Source: Arthrobacter sp. M4 (GTDB lineage: Bacteria; Actinomycetota; Actinomycetes; Actinomycetales; Micrococcaceae). From it: a DNA stretch of 64,000 nucleotides. Location: contig NZ_JAIWYX010000009.1 in assembly GCF_020251205.1 (NCBI RefSeq), forward strand, positions 1-64,000, read 5' to 3'. Position 1 is the first letter of the stretch. Every line of letters begins with the position of its first letter. The notes below the pieces were generated by a model. The model was given only the letters and a program-made list of their open reading frames with translations, searched no databases and was not told the origin of the DNA. The translations under genes were made by a program, and so were the position numbers. Below, piece by piece: positions 36,030-43,311 of the stretch.

Positions 36030-36098
36030 TGCGTAAAGGGGCCCTGTCCCCGTCCTCGGCCGAGCTTTGCGAGGCCATAGGACGGGGATGGGGATAGC
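36030..36098 (-). repeat. Structured inverted element, right copy
   Basis: 69 bases, opposite orientation to the left copy. Read on the minus strand: GCTATCCCCA, stem arm TCCCCGTCCT, loop with GGCCTCGC and AGCTCGGCCG, stem arm AGGACGGGGA (10 of 10 paired), then CAGGGCCCCTTTACGCA. The outer 17-base flank pairs perfectly with that of the left copy, so the whole can also form one large cruciform. Confidence 0.75.
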
Positions 36099-36242
36099 AC
36101 ACGGAGGATTGCCTTGTTCGGCACCCAAAACGTGTGTTGCGCTTTGGACGTGGAGGCCGCAGGCCGGACCCAACATGGCGGGTTTTTGGACCCGGCCGTG
36201 GGTTGGGTTGAGCGGGTGGGTGCCCGCCGTCGTCGGAAGTGG

Positions 36243-37571
36243 TTAGTGGAACTGGCCCTCTTCGGTGGATCCCACCAGGGCTAGGGTGCTGGCGTTCGGG
36301 TTGAGCGCGGTGGCGATGTCGTCGAAGTAGCCGGTGCCGACTTCGCGCTGGTGCTTGGTTGCGGTGTAGCCGCGGGACTCGGAGGCGAATTCCTTCTCCT
36401 GGAGCTCGACGTAGGCGCTCATGCCGGTGCGGGCGTAGCCGTGGGCGAGGTCGAACATCGAGTAGTTCAGGGCGTGGAAGCCAGCCAGGGTGATGAACTG
36501 GAAGGTGAAGCCCATGGCGCCGAGTTCGCGCTGGAACTTGGCGATGGTGTCGTCGTCCAGGTGCTTCTTCCAGTTGAAGGACGGCGAGCAGTTGTAGGAG
36601 AGCATCTGGTCCGGGAACTCTGCCTTGACGGCCTCGGCGAACTTCTTGGCGAGCTCGAGGTCCGGGGTGCCCGTTTCCATCCAGATGAGGTCGGAGTAGG
36701 GGGCGTAGGCCTTGGCGCGGGCGATGCAGGGTTCGATGCCGTTGCGGACCTTGCAGAAGCCCTCGGCGGTGCGTTCGCCGGTGATGAACTCGCGGTCGCG
36801 CTCGTCGACGTCGGACGTGATGAGGGTGGCTGCCTCCGCGTCGGTACGGGCGATGATCACCGACGGAGTACCGGCGACGTCGGCAGCCAGACGGGCCGCG
36901 TTCAGCGTCCGGATGTGCTGCTGGGTGGGGATGAGGACTTTGCCGCCGAGGTGGCCGCACTTCTTTTCGGAGGCCAACTGGTCTTCCCAGTGCACGCCCG
37001 AGGCGCCTGCGGCGATCATGGACTTCATGAGTTCGTAGGCGTTGAGCGGGCCGCCGAAGCCGGCTTCGGCGTCGGCGACGATCGGGACCAGCCAGTCCTC
37101 GACGCTCTGGATCCCCTCGGAGAACTCGATCTGGTCCGCGCGCAGCAGGGCGTTGTTGATGCGGCGGACAACCTGCGGAACCGAGTTTGCCGGGTACAGC
37201 GACTGGTCCGGGTAAGTGTGGCCGGAAAGGTTGGCATCGGCCGCCACCTGCCAGCCGGACAGGTAGATGGCGCGGAGGCCGGCCTTGACCTGCTGGACCG
37301 CCTGGTTGCCGGTCAGGGCGCCCAGGGCGTTGGTGTACTTGCCTTCTTTGTGCTCCTCGGTCAGCTGCTTCCAGAGCTTCTCGGAGCCGCGGCGGGCCAA
37401 GGTGTGTTCTTCGGAGACGCGGCCGCGGAGGCGGACGACGTCGGAGGCCGAGTAATCACGGGTGACGCCTTCCCAACGCGGGTTGGCAGCCCATTCGAGC
37501 TCCAGTGCTGCGGCCTGCTCCTGTGCTGTTTCCTGCGCGGATGGCTGCGTCGGCTCAAATGCTGCGGTCAT
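36243..37571 (-). CDS. aceA: Isocitrate lyase
   Basis: AceA cleaves isocitrate to succinate and glyoxylate, opening the glyoxylate shunt for growth on acetate and fatty acids. The 442-residue protein has the catalytic signature KKCGHLGGK (about residues 203-211) with the active-site Cys, preceded by [32 protein letters not shown] and [24 protein letters not shown] are further hallmarks, and the length fits the short bacterial form (ICL1). The start ATG 37569-37571 is behind GAAGGAGAC. A RamB-like regulator diverges from it, as beside icl1 in mycobacteria, and a TTTGCA-type motif in the gap is the likely control site. Confidence 0.97.
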   Translation of the reverse strand: MTAAFEPTQPSAQETAQEQAAALELEWAANPRWEGVTRDYSASDVVRLRGRVSEEHTLARRGSEKLWKQLTEEHKEGKYTNALGALTGNQAVQQVKAGLRAIYLSGWQVAADANLSGHTYPDQSLYPANSVPQVVRRINNALLRADQIEFSEGIQSVEDWLVPIVADAEAGFGGPLNAYELMKSMIAAGASGVHWEDQLASEKKCGHLGGKVLIPTQQHIRTLNAARLAADVAGTPSVIIARTDAEAATLITSDVDERDREFITGERTAEGFCKVRNGIEPCIARAKAYAPYSDLIWMETGTPDLELAKKFAEAVKAEFPDQMLSYNCSPSFNWKKHLDDDTIAKFQRELGAMGFTFQFITLAGFHALNYSMFDLAHGYARTGMSAYVELQEKEFASESRGYTATKHQREVGTGYFDDIATALNPNASTLALVGSTEEGQFH

Positions 37572-37715
37572 TGCGGTCTCCTTCGACTTTTCCTATTCGG
37601 TTACTGCTGGTGCAGTGTGCCTCCCGCCGGATCACCGTTGATCTGGGCGGGAGGCCGTTCTTCGTGAAATCAACTATTCAGCAGGCTGCAAGGCCTCCAA
37701 CAGGGGAAAATGCTG

Positions 37716-37743
37716 GAAATATTTGCATTTCTTCGCGTATCCT
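37716..37743. promoter_or_regulatory. Candidate RamB site and -10 box of the leaderless regulator gene
   Basis: GAAATATTTGCATTTC (37716-37731) is an AT-rich, near-palindromic TTTGCA motif similar in kind to RamB boxes known upstream of aceA/icl in corynebacteria and mycobacteria. Immediately downstream, TATCCT (37738-37743) ends exactly seven bases before the regulator's ATG at 37750, the geometry of a leaderless promoter. Binding here would give autorepression and could also affect aceA on the other strand. Confidence 0.55.
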
Positions 37744-37749
37744 CAAGAA

Positions 37750-39234
37750 ATGTCGCCTTCAAGCTGGACCCGCCCCTCCAAGCCCTCTGCGCCGGAGCCA
37801 CAGGAGCAACTGGACGTCATCAGCCTGGGTCGCCGTGTGCGGCACTTGCGCAAAGCGTCAGGCATGACGCTGGACGCCCTGGGGGCCGCCGTCGGGACCG
37901 CTCCGTCACAGCTGTCCTTGATCGAAAACGGCAAGCGGGAGCCCAAGCTCGGCATGCTTCAAAGCTTGGCCAAAACGCTCGGGGTGAGCATCGATCAGCT
38001 GCTCGGGGCGGAGCCTCCCAGCAAGCGCGCGGCGCTGGAAATCGAGCTTGAACGAGCGCAGCGGGGTCCGCTCTATGAATCGCTCGGATTGCCAAAAGTC
38101 CGCATCAGCTCGCGGCTTCCCCTGGATGTGCTCGAGGCGCTTGTGGGCCTGCAGGCGGAGCTGGAGCATCGCCTGGATCAGCAGGCCGCCACCCCGGAGG
38201 AGGCTCGGCGCGCCAACACGGAACTCCGGGCGGAGATGCGTGCCCGTAACAACTATTACGAGGACCTGGAGCGGCAGGCACAGGACCTCCTGAAAGCAGT
38301 TGGTCACACGAGCGGTCCACTATCCCACCACGTGGCTGCCGACATTGCCGAGCACCTCGGGTTCAGCCTGCAGCATGTGAACGATTTGCCGCACTCCACA
38401 CGGTCCGTGACCGACTTGAAGAACCGCAGAATTTACCTGACCCAGCAACATCGGGCAGACCATGACCCGCGTGCCGTGCTGCTTCAGGCCGTAGGCCACT
38501 ACGTTTTGGGCCACCAGACCCCCACGGACTACGCAGACTTCCTCCGCCAGCGCGTCTATACGAACTATTTTGCTGCGGCCCTCCTGATGCCTGAGCACGC
38601 TACCGTGGCGTACCTGAAGGAAGCGAAGGCGGAAAAGGAAATCGCGGTGGAGGACATCCGGGATGCCTTCGCGGTGTCCTACGAGACGGCCGCGCACCGA
38701 TTCACGAACCTGGCCACTGAGCATCTGGGCATCACATGCCACTTCCAGAAGGTGCACGTGTCCGGAATCATCCACAAGGCCTACGAAAACGACGGCGTGA
38801 ATTTCCCCGCGGACCACACTGGCGCTATCGAGGGACAGCCTGTTTGCCGGTACTGGACGTCCCGCGTGGTGTTCGAGGTCCCGGACAAGTTCCGCGCCTA
38901 CAACCAATACACGGACACAGCCGTGGGAACGTACTGGTGCACGGCGCGCACCGAGAGGCACTCCTCAGGGGATTACTCACTCAGCATCGGCGTGCCGTAC
39001 CAGCACGTGAAGTGGTTCCGAGGGCGGGACACCACCGAACGCTCCAAGTCGCGCTGCCCGGACGAGTCGTGCTGCCGCCGGCCTCCAGAGTCCCTGGCTT
39101 CGCAGTGGGCGGGCTACGCCTGGCCGTCCGCCCGCGCCAACTCGCACCTGCTCGCGGCCCTGCCGCCCGGTGCCTTCCCGGGCGTGGATGAGACCGAAGT
39201 GTACGAGTTCCTGGCGGCGCACAGCGGCTCGTAA
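37750..39234 (+). CDS. ramB: RamB-like XRE/short-chain-fatty-acyl-type transcriptional regulator
   Basis: A 494-residue regulator of the RamB/ScfR group, which controls acetate, glyoxylate and propionate metabolism. An XRE helix-turn-helix occupies about residues 25-85 (RRVRHLRKASGMTLDALGAAVGTAPSQLSLIENGKREPKL). The middle contains an IrrE-like metallopeptidase-type region without an evident HExxH motif (AVGHYVLGHQTPTDYADFLRQRVYTNYFAAALLMP). The C-terminal domain of the DUF2083 type carries clustered cysteines (CARTERHSSGDYSLSIG, then SRCPDESCCRRP). ATG 37750 has no ribosome site and a TATCCT box at -12, so it is probably leaderless; a TTG 27 bases upstream is less likely. It diverges from aceA, which strongly supports the RamB assignment. 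Confidence 0.82.
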   Translation: MSPSSWTRPSKPSAPEPQEQLDVISLGRRVRHLRKASGMTLDALGAAVGTAPSQLSLIENGKREPKLGMLQSLAKTLGVSIDQLLGAEPPSKRAALEIELERAQRGPLYESLGLPKVRISSRLPLDVLEALVGLQAELEHRLDQQAATPEEARRANTELRAEMRARNNYYEDLERQAQDLLKAVGHTSGPLSHHVAADIAEHLGFSLQHVNDLPHSTRSVTDLKNRRIYLTQQHRADHDPRAVLLQAVGHYVLGHQTPTDYADFLRQRVYTNYFAAALLMPEHATVAYLKEAKAEKEIAVEDIRDAFAVSYETAAHRFTNLATEHLGITCHFQKVHVSGIIHKAYENDGVNFPADHTGAIEGQPVCRYWTSRVVFEVPDKFRAYNQYTDTAVGTYWCTARTERHSSGDYSLSIGVPYQHVKWFRGRDTTERSKSRCPDESCCRRPPESLASQWAGYAWPSARANSHLLAALPPGAFPGVDETEVYEFLAAHSGS

Positions 39235-39273
39235 GTCCTCCCAAACATGCCGTGCGGTGCATACACTGAGGGC

Positions 39274-39744
39274 ATGTCAACATTCTCTGTAACTCGCAAC
39301 GCCCTCATCCCGGCAAAGCCTGAGGATGTGTACCGCCAGGTCATCGATTTCCACAAGTGGACCGCTTGGTCACCGTGGGAGAACGTGGACCCCAAGCTCC
39401 AGCGCAAGTACTCGGGCAACGATTCAGGCGTCGGAGCGCACTACGAGTGGGCTGGCAAGAAGGCCGGCTCCGGCTCGATGCACATTGACGATGCCGTGTC
39501 ACCCAACAAAATCAACATTGACCTTCGATTCACCAAGCCGATGAAGGCGGTCAACCCCACTGTCTTCACGTTCACCCCTGAAGCAGGCGGTACCCGTGTC
39601 ACCTGGACCATGACCGGGGAAACCAAGGGCCTTGGCAGGGTTTTCGCCCTCTTTATGAACATGGACAAGATGGTGGGCAAGGATTTCGAGAAGGGCCTGA
39701 TCGGCCTGACCAACGCCGTCGCCGCGGATAAGTCGGAGTCCTAA
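39274..39744 (+). CDS. SRPBCC-family (START-like) protein
   Basis: A 156-residue polyketide-cyclase/START-like protein: VTRNALIPAKPEDVYRQVIDFHKWTAWSPWENVDPKLQRKYSG is the usual N-terminal helix-grip signature with the AWSPWE motif, and TFTPEAGGTRVTWTMTGE is the central sheet. Such proteins bind hydrophobic ligands, and many of this subgroup have no known function. ATG 39274 is preceded by TACACT at 39262-39267, ending exactly seven bases upstream, with no ribosome site at useful spacing, so the transcript is likely leaderless. It ends in a strong shared terminator with the TAXI gene on the other strand. Confidence 0.85.
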   Translation: MSTFSVTRNALIPAKPEDVYRQVIDFHKWTAWSPWENVDPKLQRKYSGNDSGVGAHYEWAGKKAGSGSMHIDDAVSPNKINIDLRFTKPMKAVNPTVFTFTPEAGGTRVTWTMTGETKGLGRVFALFMNMDKMVGKDFEKGLIGLTNAVAADKSES

Positions 39745-39776
39745 AAGCAACCTCAGCCTCTAAAGGCCGCAGGCAA

Positions 39777-39819
39777 AAGCCCGACGTCGGCACTCACTGT
39801 GAGTGCCGACGTCGGGCTT
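39777..39819. terminator. Strong bidirectional terminator
   Basis: A 21-base perfect inverted repeat (39777-39797 and 39799-39819; arms begin AAGCCCGACGTCGGC and end GCCGACGTCGGGCTT) lies between the converging SRPBCC and TAXI genes. A-rich sequence on one side and TT on the other suit termination in both directions. Confidence 0.8.
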
Positions 39820-39842
39820 CGTGGCTATAGCAGCCAGGCGGC

Positions 39843-40895
39843 TTAGCCGTGCAGGGACCGGTAGGCGGCGGCTGCCGCCGGGTGCAGCGGCACGCCGGCG
39901 GTGTTGATGAGAGTGTCCGGGCTGAGGAACTGCACGCCCAGGCTCGATTTCGGGATGAGCTCTTCGGCCCGGTTCACCAGAAGTTCCACGGTTTTCCGCA
40001 CCGTGAGGTCGTCCAGGTCAGCCCGGCAGAGGAGGAGGTTCGCCACGCCTACCGTCCAAACTCCGGGCGAGCCCTCATAGCTGCCCTCGGGGATGAGGAC
40101 CCTGTCGTAGTACGCGCCGAACCGTGCCCTCGTCGCTGCGATGAGGGCGGACAGATCGACAAACCTCAGCCCGAGCTCCCGATTGGCCGCCGCAATCGCC
40201 GCCGTGGGAACACCCCCGGACCAGAAGAGGGCGTCCACGGCTCCGTCGCGAAGGGCGGCGAGGCCTTGGTTCAGGCCGAGGATCACTTGCCTCATGGGCT
40301 GCTCGCCGATGGGAGCCGAGAGTCCGGAAGCGGACACGATGCGCTGGGCTGTCAGCGACGTTCCGGATCCCGCCTCGCCAATCGCCGCAGTCTTTCCGGC
40401 CAGATTGGAGAACGACTGAATGCCGCTGTCCTTCCGGACGACGCAATGGACATAGTTCTCGTACACCCTGCCGAGGGCAACAATGCCGCCGCCGCCAGCT
40501 GGCTGCGTTTGGGTGGCAGCCTTCTGGGCCGCTGCATCTGCGAGCGCGACGGCGAAAGTCGCCTCGCCTGCCAGAAGCCGCTCCATGTTTTCCAGGCTCC
40601 CGCCAGTCACCAGCGGCTCAGCTGTGTCGGCGACGCCGTGGCGCTGCATCGACTTTGCTACCAGGGTGGCAAATTCAAGGTAGAAACCACCCGTCTCGCC
40701 GCCAGCCACCGTGATTTTGCCGGGCCGGGGTTCCGCGGTGCAGCTTGATGTCGTGGAGATGAGCAACCCACCCAGGCTGGCTGACAATGCAACGGACAGG
40801 CCTGCTTTGAGGGCGGTCCTACGTGCGGTGCTTGCGGAGCTGTGGGTCTCCTTGGGCAGGGACACCGCGCGCGGCATCGAGTCACGCCTAGCCAT
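39843..40895 (-). CDS. TAXI-family solute-binding protein (orphan, no TRAP membrane subunits)
   Basis: A 350-residue TAXI (TRAP-associated extracytoplasmic immunogenic) binding protein. The N-terminus has Arg-rich sequence (STARRTALKAG), a hydrophobic segment and a Cys near residue 52 (TTSSCTAEP) that could be a lipid-anchor site. Family blocks are ITVAGGETGGFYLEFATLVAKSM, LAGKTAAIGEAGSGTSLTAQRI and VDALFWSGGVPTAAI. TAXI proteins usually feed a fused DctQM permease for dicarboxylates or glutamate; none is here. Instead the gene overlaps the histidine kinase stop by eight bases and follows it in one operon, so I infer that it serves the kinase as a ligand-binding co-sensor. Confidence 0.87.
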   Translation of the reverse strand: MARRDSMPRAVSLPKETHSSASTARRTALKAGLSVALSASLGGLLISTTSSCTAEPRPGKITVAGGETGGFYLEFATLVAKSMQRHGVADTAEPLVTGGSLENMERLLAGEATFAVALADAAAQKAATQTQPAGGGGIVALGRVYENYVHCVVRKDSGIQSFSNLAGKTAAIGEAGSGTSLTAQRIVSASGLSAPIGEQPMRQVILGLNQGLAALRDGAVDALFWSGGVPTAAIAAANRELGLRFVDLSALIAATRARFGAYYDRVLIPEGSYEGSPGVWTVGVANLLLCRADLDDLTVRKTVELLVNRAEELIPKSSLGVQFLSPDTLINTAGVPLHPAAAAAYRSLHG

Positions 40896-42327
40896 CTGCG
40901 CTTTCCTTGGCGGTGTTGGATGGATCCAGGCTGGGGAATTCGAGGCGGGCTGTCAGCCCATGGGGCAACCGTTCCTCTAAATCCAAACGGCCGCCGTTGG
41001 CTCCTGCGAGTCGATCCACAATCGTCATTCCCAAGCCGTTGCCCGCAATGTCCCGGTGCTGGGGAGACCGCCAAAACCGGGTGGTGGCCACGGCCCGCTC
41101 GTCGGCTGGGAGGCCCGGACCGTCGTCGGACACTTCAACGGCGACGGAAGCCGCCTGCCGACGAAGCACCACGCTGACATGGGCGCCGGGGGCATACTTG
41201 ATGGCGTTGCCCAGCAGCTCGCCCACCATGTGCGTCAACTCGCTTGGGTTGCATCGCAGCTGGATGGGCGGCTGTGGCGGATCCTGCAGCTCCAATTTGA
41301 CGCCTGCAAGCTGCGCGGCTGGCCGTGCCCGGTCGACTTCCTCCTGCAACAGCGGAAAGGGGTCGATTGGATCCTGAATCCGGCGGGATGCGGCTCCGAT
41401 GGAGCTGTGGGCGGCACCCTCTGACGCGCGATGTTCTGCAGCGGCGAGTCTAAGCACGCCGTCCAGGATGTCCTCCACACGCTCAAGTTCCTTGATGACT
41501 CCGGCCGCCGCTGTCCGTTGCTTTTCGGTGTTGAGTTCCAGTTGCAGCAAGTCAGTCCTCAACCTCAGTGCCCCGATAGGGTTGCGCAGCTCGTGCGAGG
41601 TGTCGGCGATCAGCTGGCGCTGGGATTCGATACTCGCACTCACGGTCTGCGCCATGGCGGTGAATGAACGGCTGAGCTCCCGCAATTCCGGCGGACCGTC
41701 CTCTGGAAGCCGGGCCGTCCTTCCTGTGGCCTCAAGCTCCGTCACAGCCGAATTGAGCCGGTGGACAGGACGCAGGACCCATGCCGATACGCGGGCAGCA
41801 GCAAACAGCAGAATCGCCCAGAGGGCCACCGCGCCGATCCCGACAAACAGCCAACGCTCCCGGAGTTTTTGCCGCGCCCCGTCCAGATCGACCTCCAGGA
41901 CAGCTTCGCCGAGCACTTGGCTTGATGTTCCGAAGGAACGCGAAAGCACCTCGGGGCCGGCGCCAAAAGGTTCCAGGGCGGGGAGGGTGGTGTCATTCAG
42001 GTTGAGGCTTGCACGCGAAACGGCGTCACGAACCTCGCTTTGGTCCTCGCTGAGTCCGCCGGAGCGGAGCGTGTCCTGTTGGAGCCGGATCAACACGCCC
42101 TCGCCATATAGAGCGGAGTAGCGGTCCATTTCCCTTTGCAGTTGTTGGGTGTCGCCGCTGAGGGCAGAGTCGTAGGCCACTTGGGCGAACCTGTTCAGCG
42201 CCGAAACCCGGTTGATCTGGACCTCCTGGGTGAGCTCGCGGCTGGCCGAGGTCAGGATGGCGCTGGAGACGGCGATCACCATGAGGACGGATAGCAGGCT
42301 TAGGATGCCCAGGACGCGGAGCCTCAC
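40888..42327 (-). CDS. Two-component sensor histidine kinase
   Basis: A 479-residue membrane kinase. One transmembrane segment lies at about residues 5-25 and a second at about 160-180, enclosing an extracytoplasmic sensor domain of about 130 residues. HAMP follows, then the dimerisation/phosphoacceptor motif DTSHELRNPIGALRL with His245. The ATPase part shows NAIKYA (N box), DDGPGLP (G1) and GNGLGMTIV (G2). I chose GTG 42325-42327 because GAGGA precedes it by five bases; a TTG at 42366 would lie inside the regulator gene. It directly follows the response regulator and precedes a TAXI binding protein whose start it overlaps, an arrangement like TctE-type organic-acid sensors. Confidence 0.9.
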   Translation of the reverse strand: MRLRVLGILSLLSVLMVIAVSSAILTSASRELTQEVQINRVSALNRFAQVAYDSALSGDTQQLQREMDRYSALYGEGVLIRLQQDTLRSGGLSEDQSEVRDAVSRASLNLNDTTLPALEPFGAGPEVLSRSFGTSSQVLGEAVLEVDLDGARQKLRERWLFVGIGAVALWAILLFAAARVSAWVLRPVHRLNSAVTELEATGRTARLPEDGPPELRELSRSFTAMAQTVSASIESQRQLIADTSHELRNPIGALRLRTDLLQLELNTEKQRTAAAGVIKELERVEDILDGVLRLAAAEHRASEGAAHSSIGAASRRIQDPIDPFPLLQEEVDRARPAAQLAGVKLELQDPPQPPIQLRCNPSELTHMVGELLGNAIKYAPGAHVSVVLRRQAASVAVEVSDDGPGLPADERAVATTRFWRSPQHRDIAGNGLGMTIVDRLAGANGGRLDLEERLPHGLTARLEFPSLDPSNTAKESADG

Positions 42328-42334
42328 TGTGTCC

Positions 42335-43006
42335 TCATGCCGGTTCCGCTTCGATCCGGTATCCAACGCCGCGGACGTTGATAATGAAACCGGGCAGTTG
42401 GAGCTTGGACCGAAGGCCCGTTAGGTGGACGTCCAGGGAGCGTGACGAGGCGAGAAAGGCATCGCCCCAAAGTGCGTCGAGGATCTGTTCGCGCGTCACC
42501 ACCGAACCGGCGTTCTTGGCCAGGAGCGCCAGGAGGTCGAACTCGGTCGCCGTCAAAGGCACCACGCGTGAACCGACGGCGGCGACGCGGCGGTCCAGGT
42601 CGACGTCGAGTTCGCCCAGCAGGATGTTGTGGGGCTGGCTTGGCGTGCTACCCCGGGCCATTCTTCTTGTAACCGCTTCGATCCGTGCGAGGAGTTCCAC
42701 GAGCTTGACCGGCTTGACCAGATAGTCGTCGGCTCCGGATCGCAGTCCGAGGACAACACTGCGCTCATCGTCGCGGGCAGTGAGGATGAGGATGGGGGAG
42801 TCTGTCACCTGCCGAAGCTTCCTCAGCAGCTCGAGTCCGTCCATGTCCGGAAGTCCCAGATCCAGCAGGATGACCTCGTAATTCCTGTGGACCAGGAGGG
42901 CGTCCGCTGCGCGGGCCACCCTATGGGGCTTGTGGCCGGCGGAGACTACGGCTGCTTCAAGTGCCGATGCCATGGCATCGTCGTCTTCGACGATTAGCAC
43001 TTGCAT
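42335..43006 (-). CDS. OmpR-family response regulator
   Basis: A 223-residue regulator. The receiver domain (1-115) has the acidic pair at E7/D8, phosphoacceptor D49 (ILLDLGLP), the conserved Thr in ILTARDD and Lys in YLVKPVK. The C-terminal winged helix ends GSVVTREQILDALWGDAF and LRSKLQLPGFIINVRGVGYRIEAEPA, typical of OmpR/PhoB. It is first in the operon with the kinase and TAXI protein. It diverges from an MHS-family transporter whose promoter carries two 7-base direct repeats with 10-base period immediately upstream of the -35 box, a good candidate site for this regulator. Confidence 0.93.
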   Translation of the reverse strand: MQVLIVEDDDAMASALEAAVVSAGHKPHRVARAADALLVHRNYEVILLDLGLPDMDGLELLRKLRQVTDSPILILTARDDERSVVLGLRSGADDYLVKPVKLVELLARIEAVTRRMARGSTPSQPHNILLGELDVDLDRRVAAVGSRVVPLTATEFDLLALLAKNAGSVVTREQILDALWGDAFLASSRSLDVHLTGLRSKLQLPGFIINVRGVGYRIEAEPA

Positions 43007-43311
43007 TTGCGTGGATCCTCTGCCTTATTGACCGCTCGTGATGGTGCGGAGCCCCTTGGAGACTATCGCTTCCTAGCCGTTTCTGCCTCCGTGGGGAAGG
43101 CGAGCGAATTCCTAAGGAAGTGTTAGGAAATGCCCCACGGCGTTGGATGTGCCCCGGATCACGCATAAGTTGGCTCGTGTCCCCCTTTCAGGGTTCCTGC
43201 CGAAGTTCAGGCAGGCGTGAGCAACGATGCCTCGATAAGCCGCCCGGGGACAATTCGCAATCCAGTGCAAGACCGGCTGCCGACGGCGGCGCCGACCAGG
43301 AAGGTTCACCG
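43007..43311. other. 305-base divergent control region
   Basis: Contains the direct repeats and promoter of the MHS transporter (43113-43171), described separately, and then a leader of about 130 bases before the ATG at 43312. The leader shows no clear terminator or riboswitch fold by eye. Confidence 0.5.
43113..43171 (+). promoter_or_regulatory. Response-regulator repeats and promoter of the MHS transporter
   Basis: TAAGGAA (43113-43119) and TTAGGAA (43123-43129) are direct repeats ten bases apart; TTCCTAA (43109-43115) also pairs with the second as an inverted repeat. Fourteen bases downstream come TTGGAT (43143-43148), a 17-base spacer and TAAGTT (43166-43171). Repeats with one-turn spacing just upstream of -35 are what an activating OmpR-type regulator needs. 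Confidence 0.65.

Larger units (their letters stand above)
35763..36242. other. 480-base gap between aceA and aceB
   Basis: No gene supported. It contains the two facing 70-base elements (35859-35928 and 36030-36098) with 101 bases between them, described separately. Nearer aceA, GACCCAAC and GTTGGGTT-type segments (about 36167-36210) can form another hairpin. The stretch 35763-35858 should hold the aceB promoter or leader. Confidence 0.6.

Noticed and set aside
36351..37667. 438-codon plus-strand open frame opposite aceA
   Set aside because: Antisense shadow of isocitrate lyase; composition (Gly/Val/Leu/Asp-rich, no domains) is typical of shadow frames.
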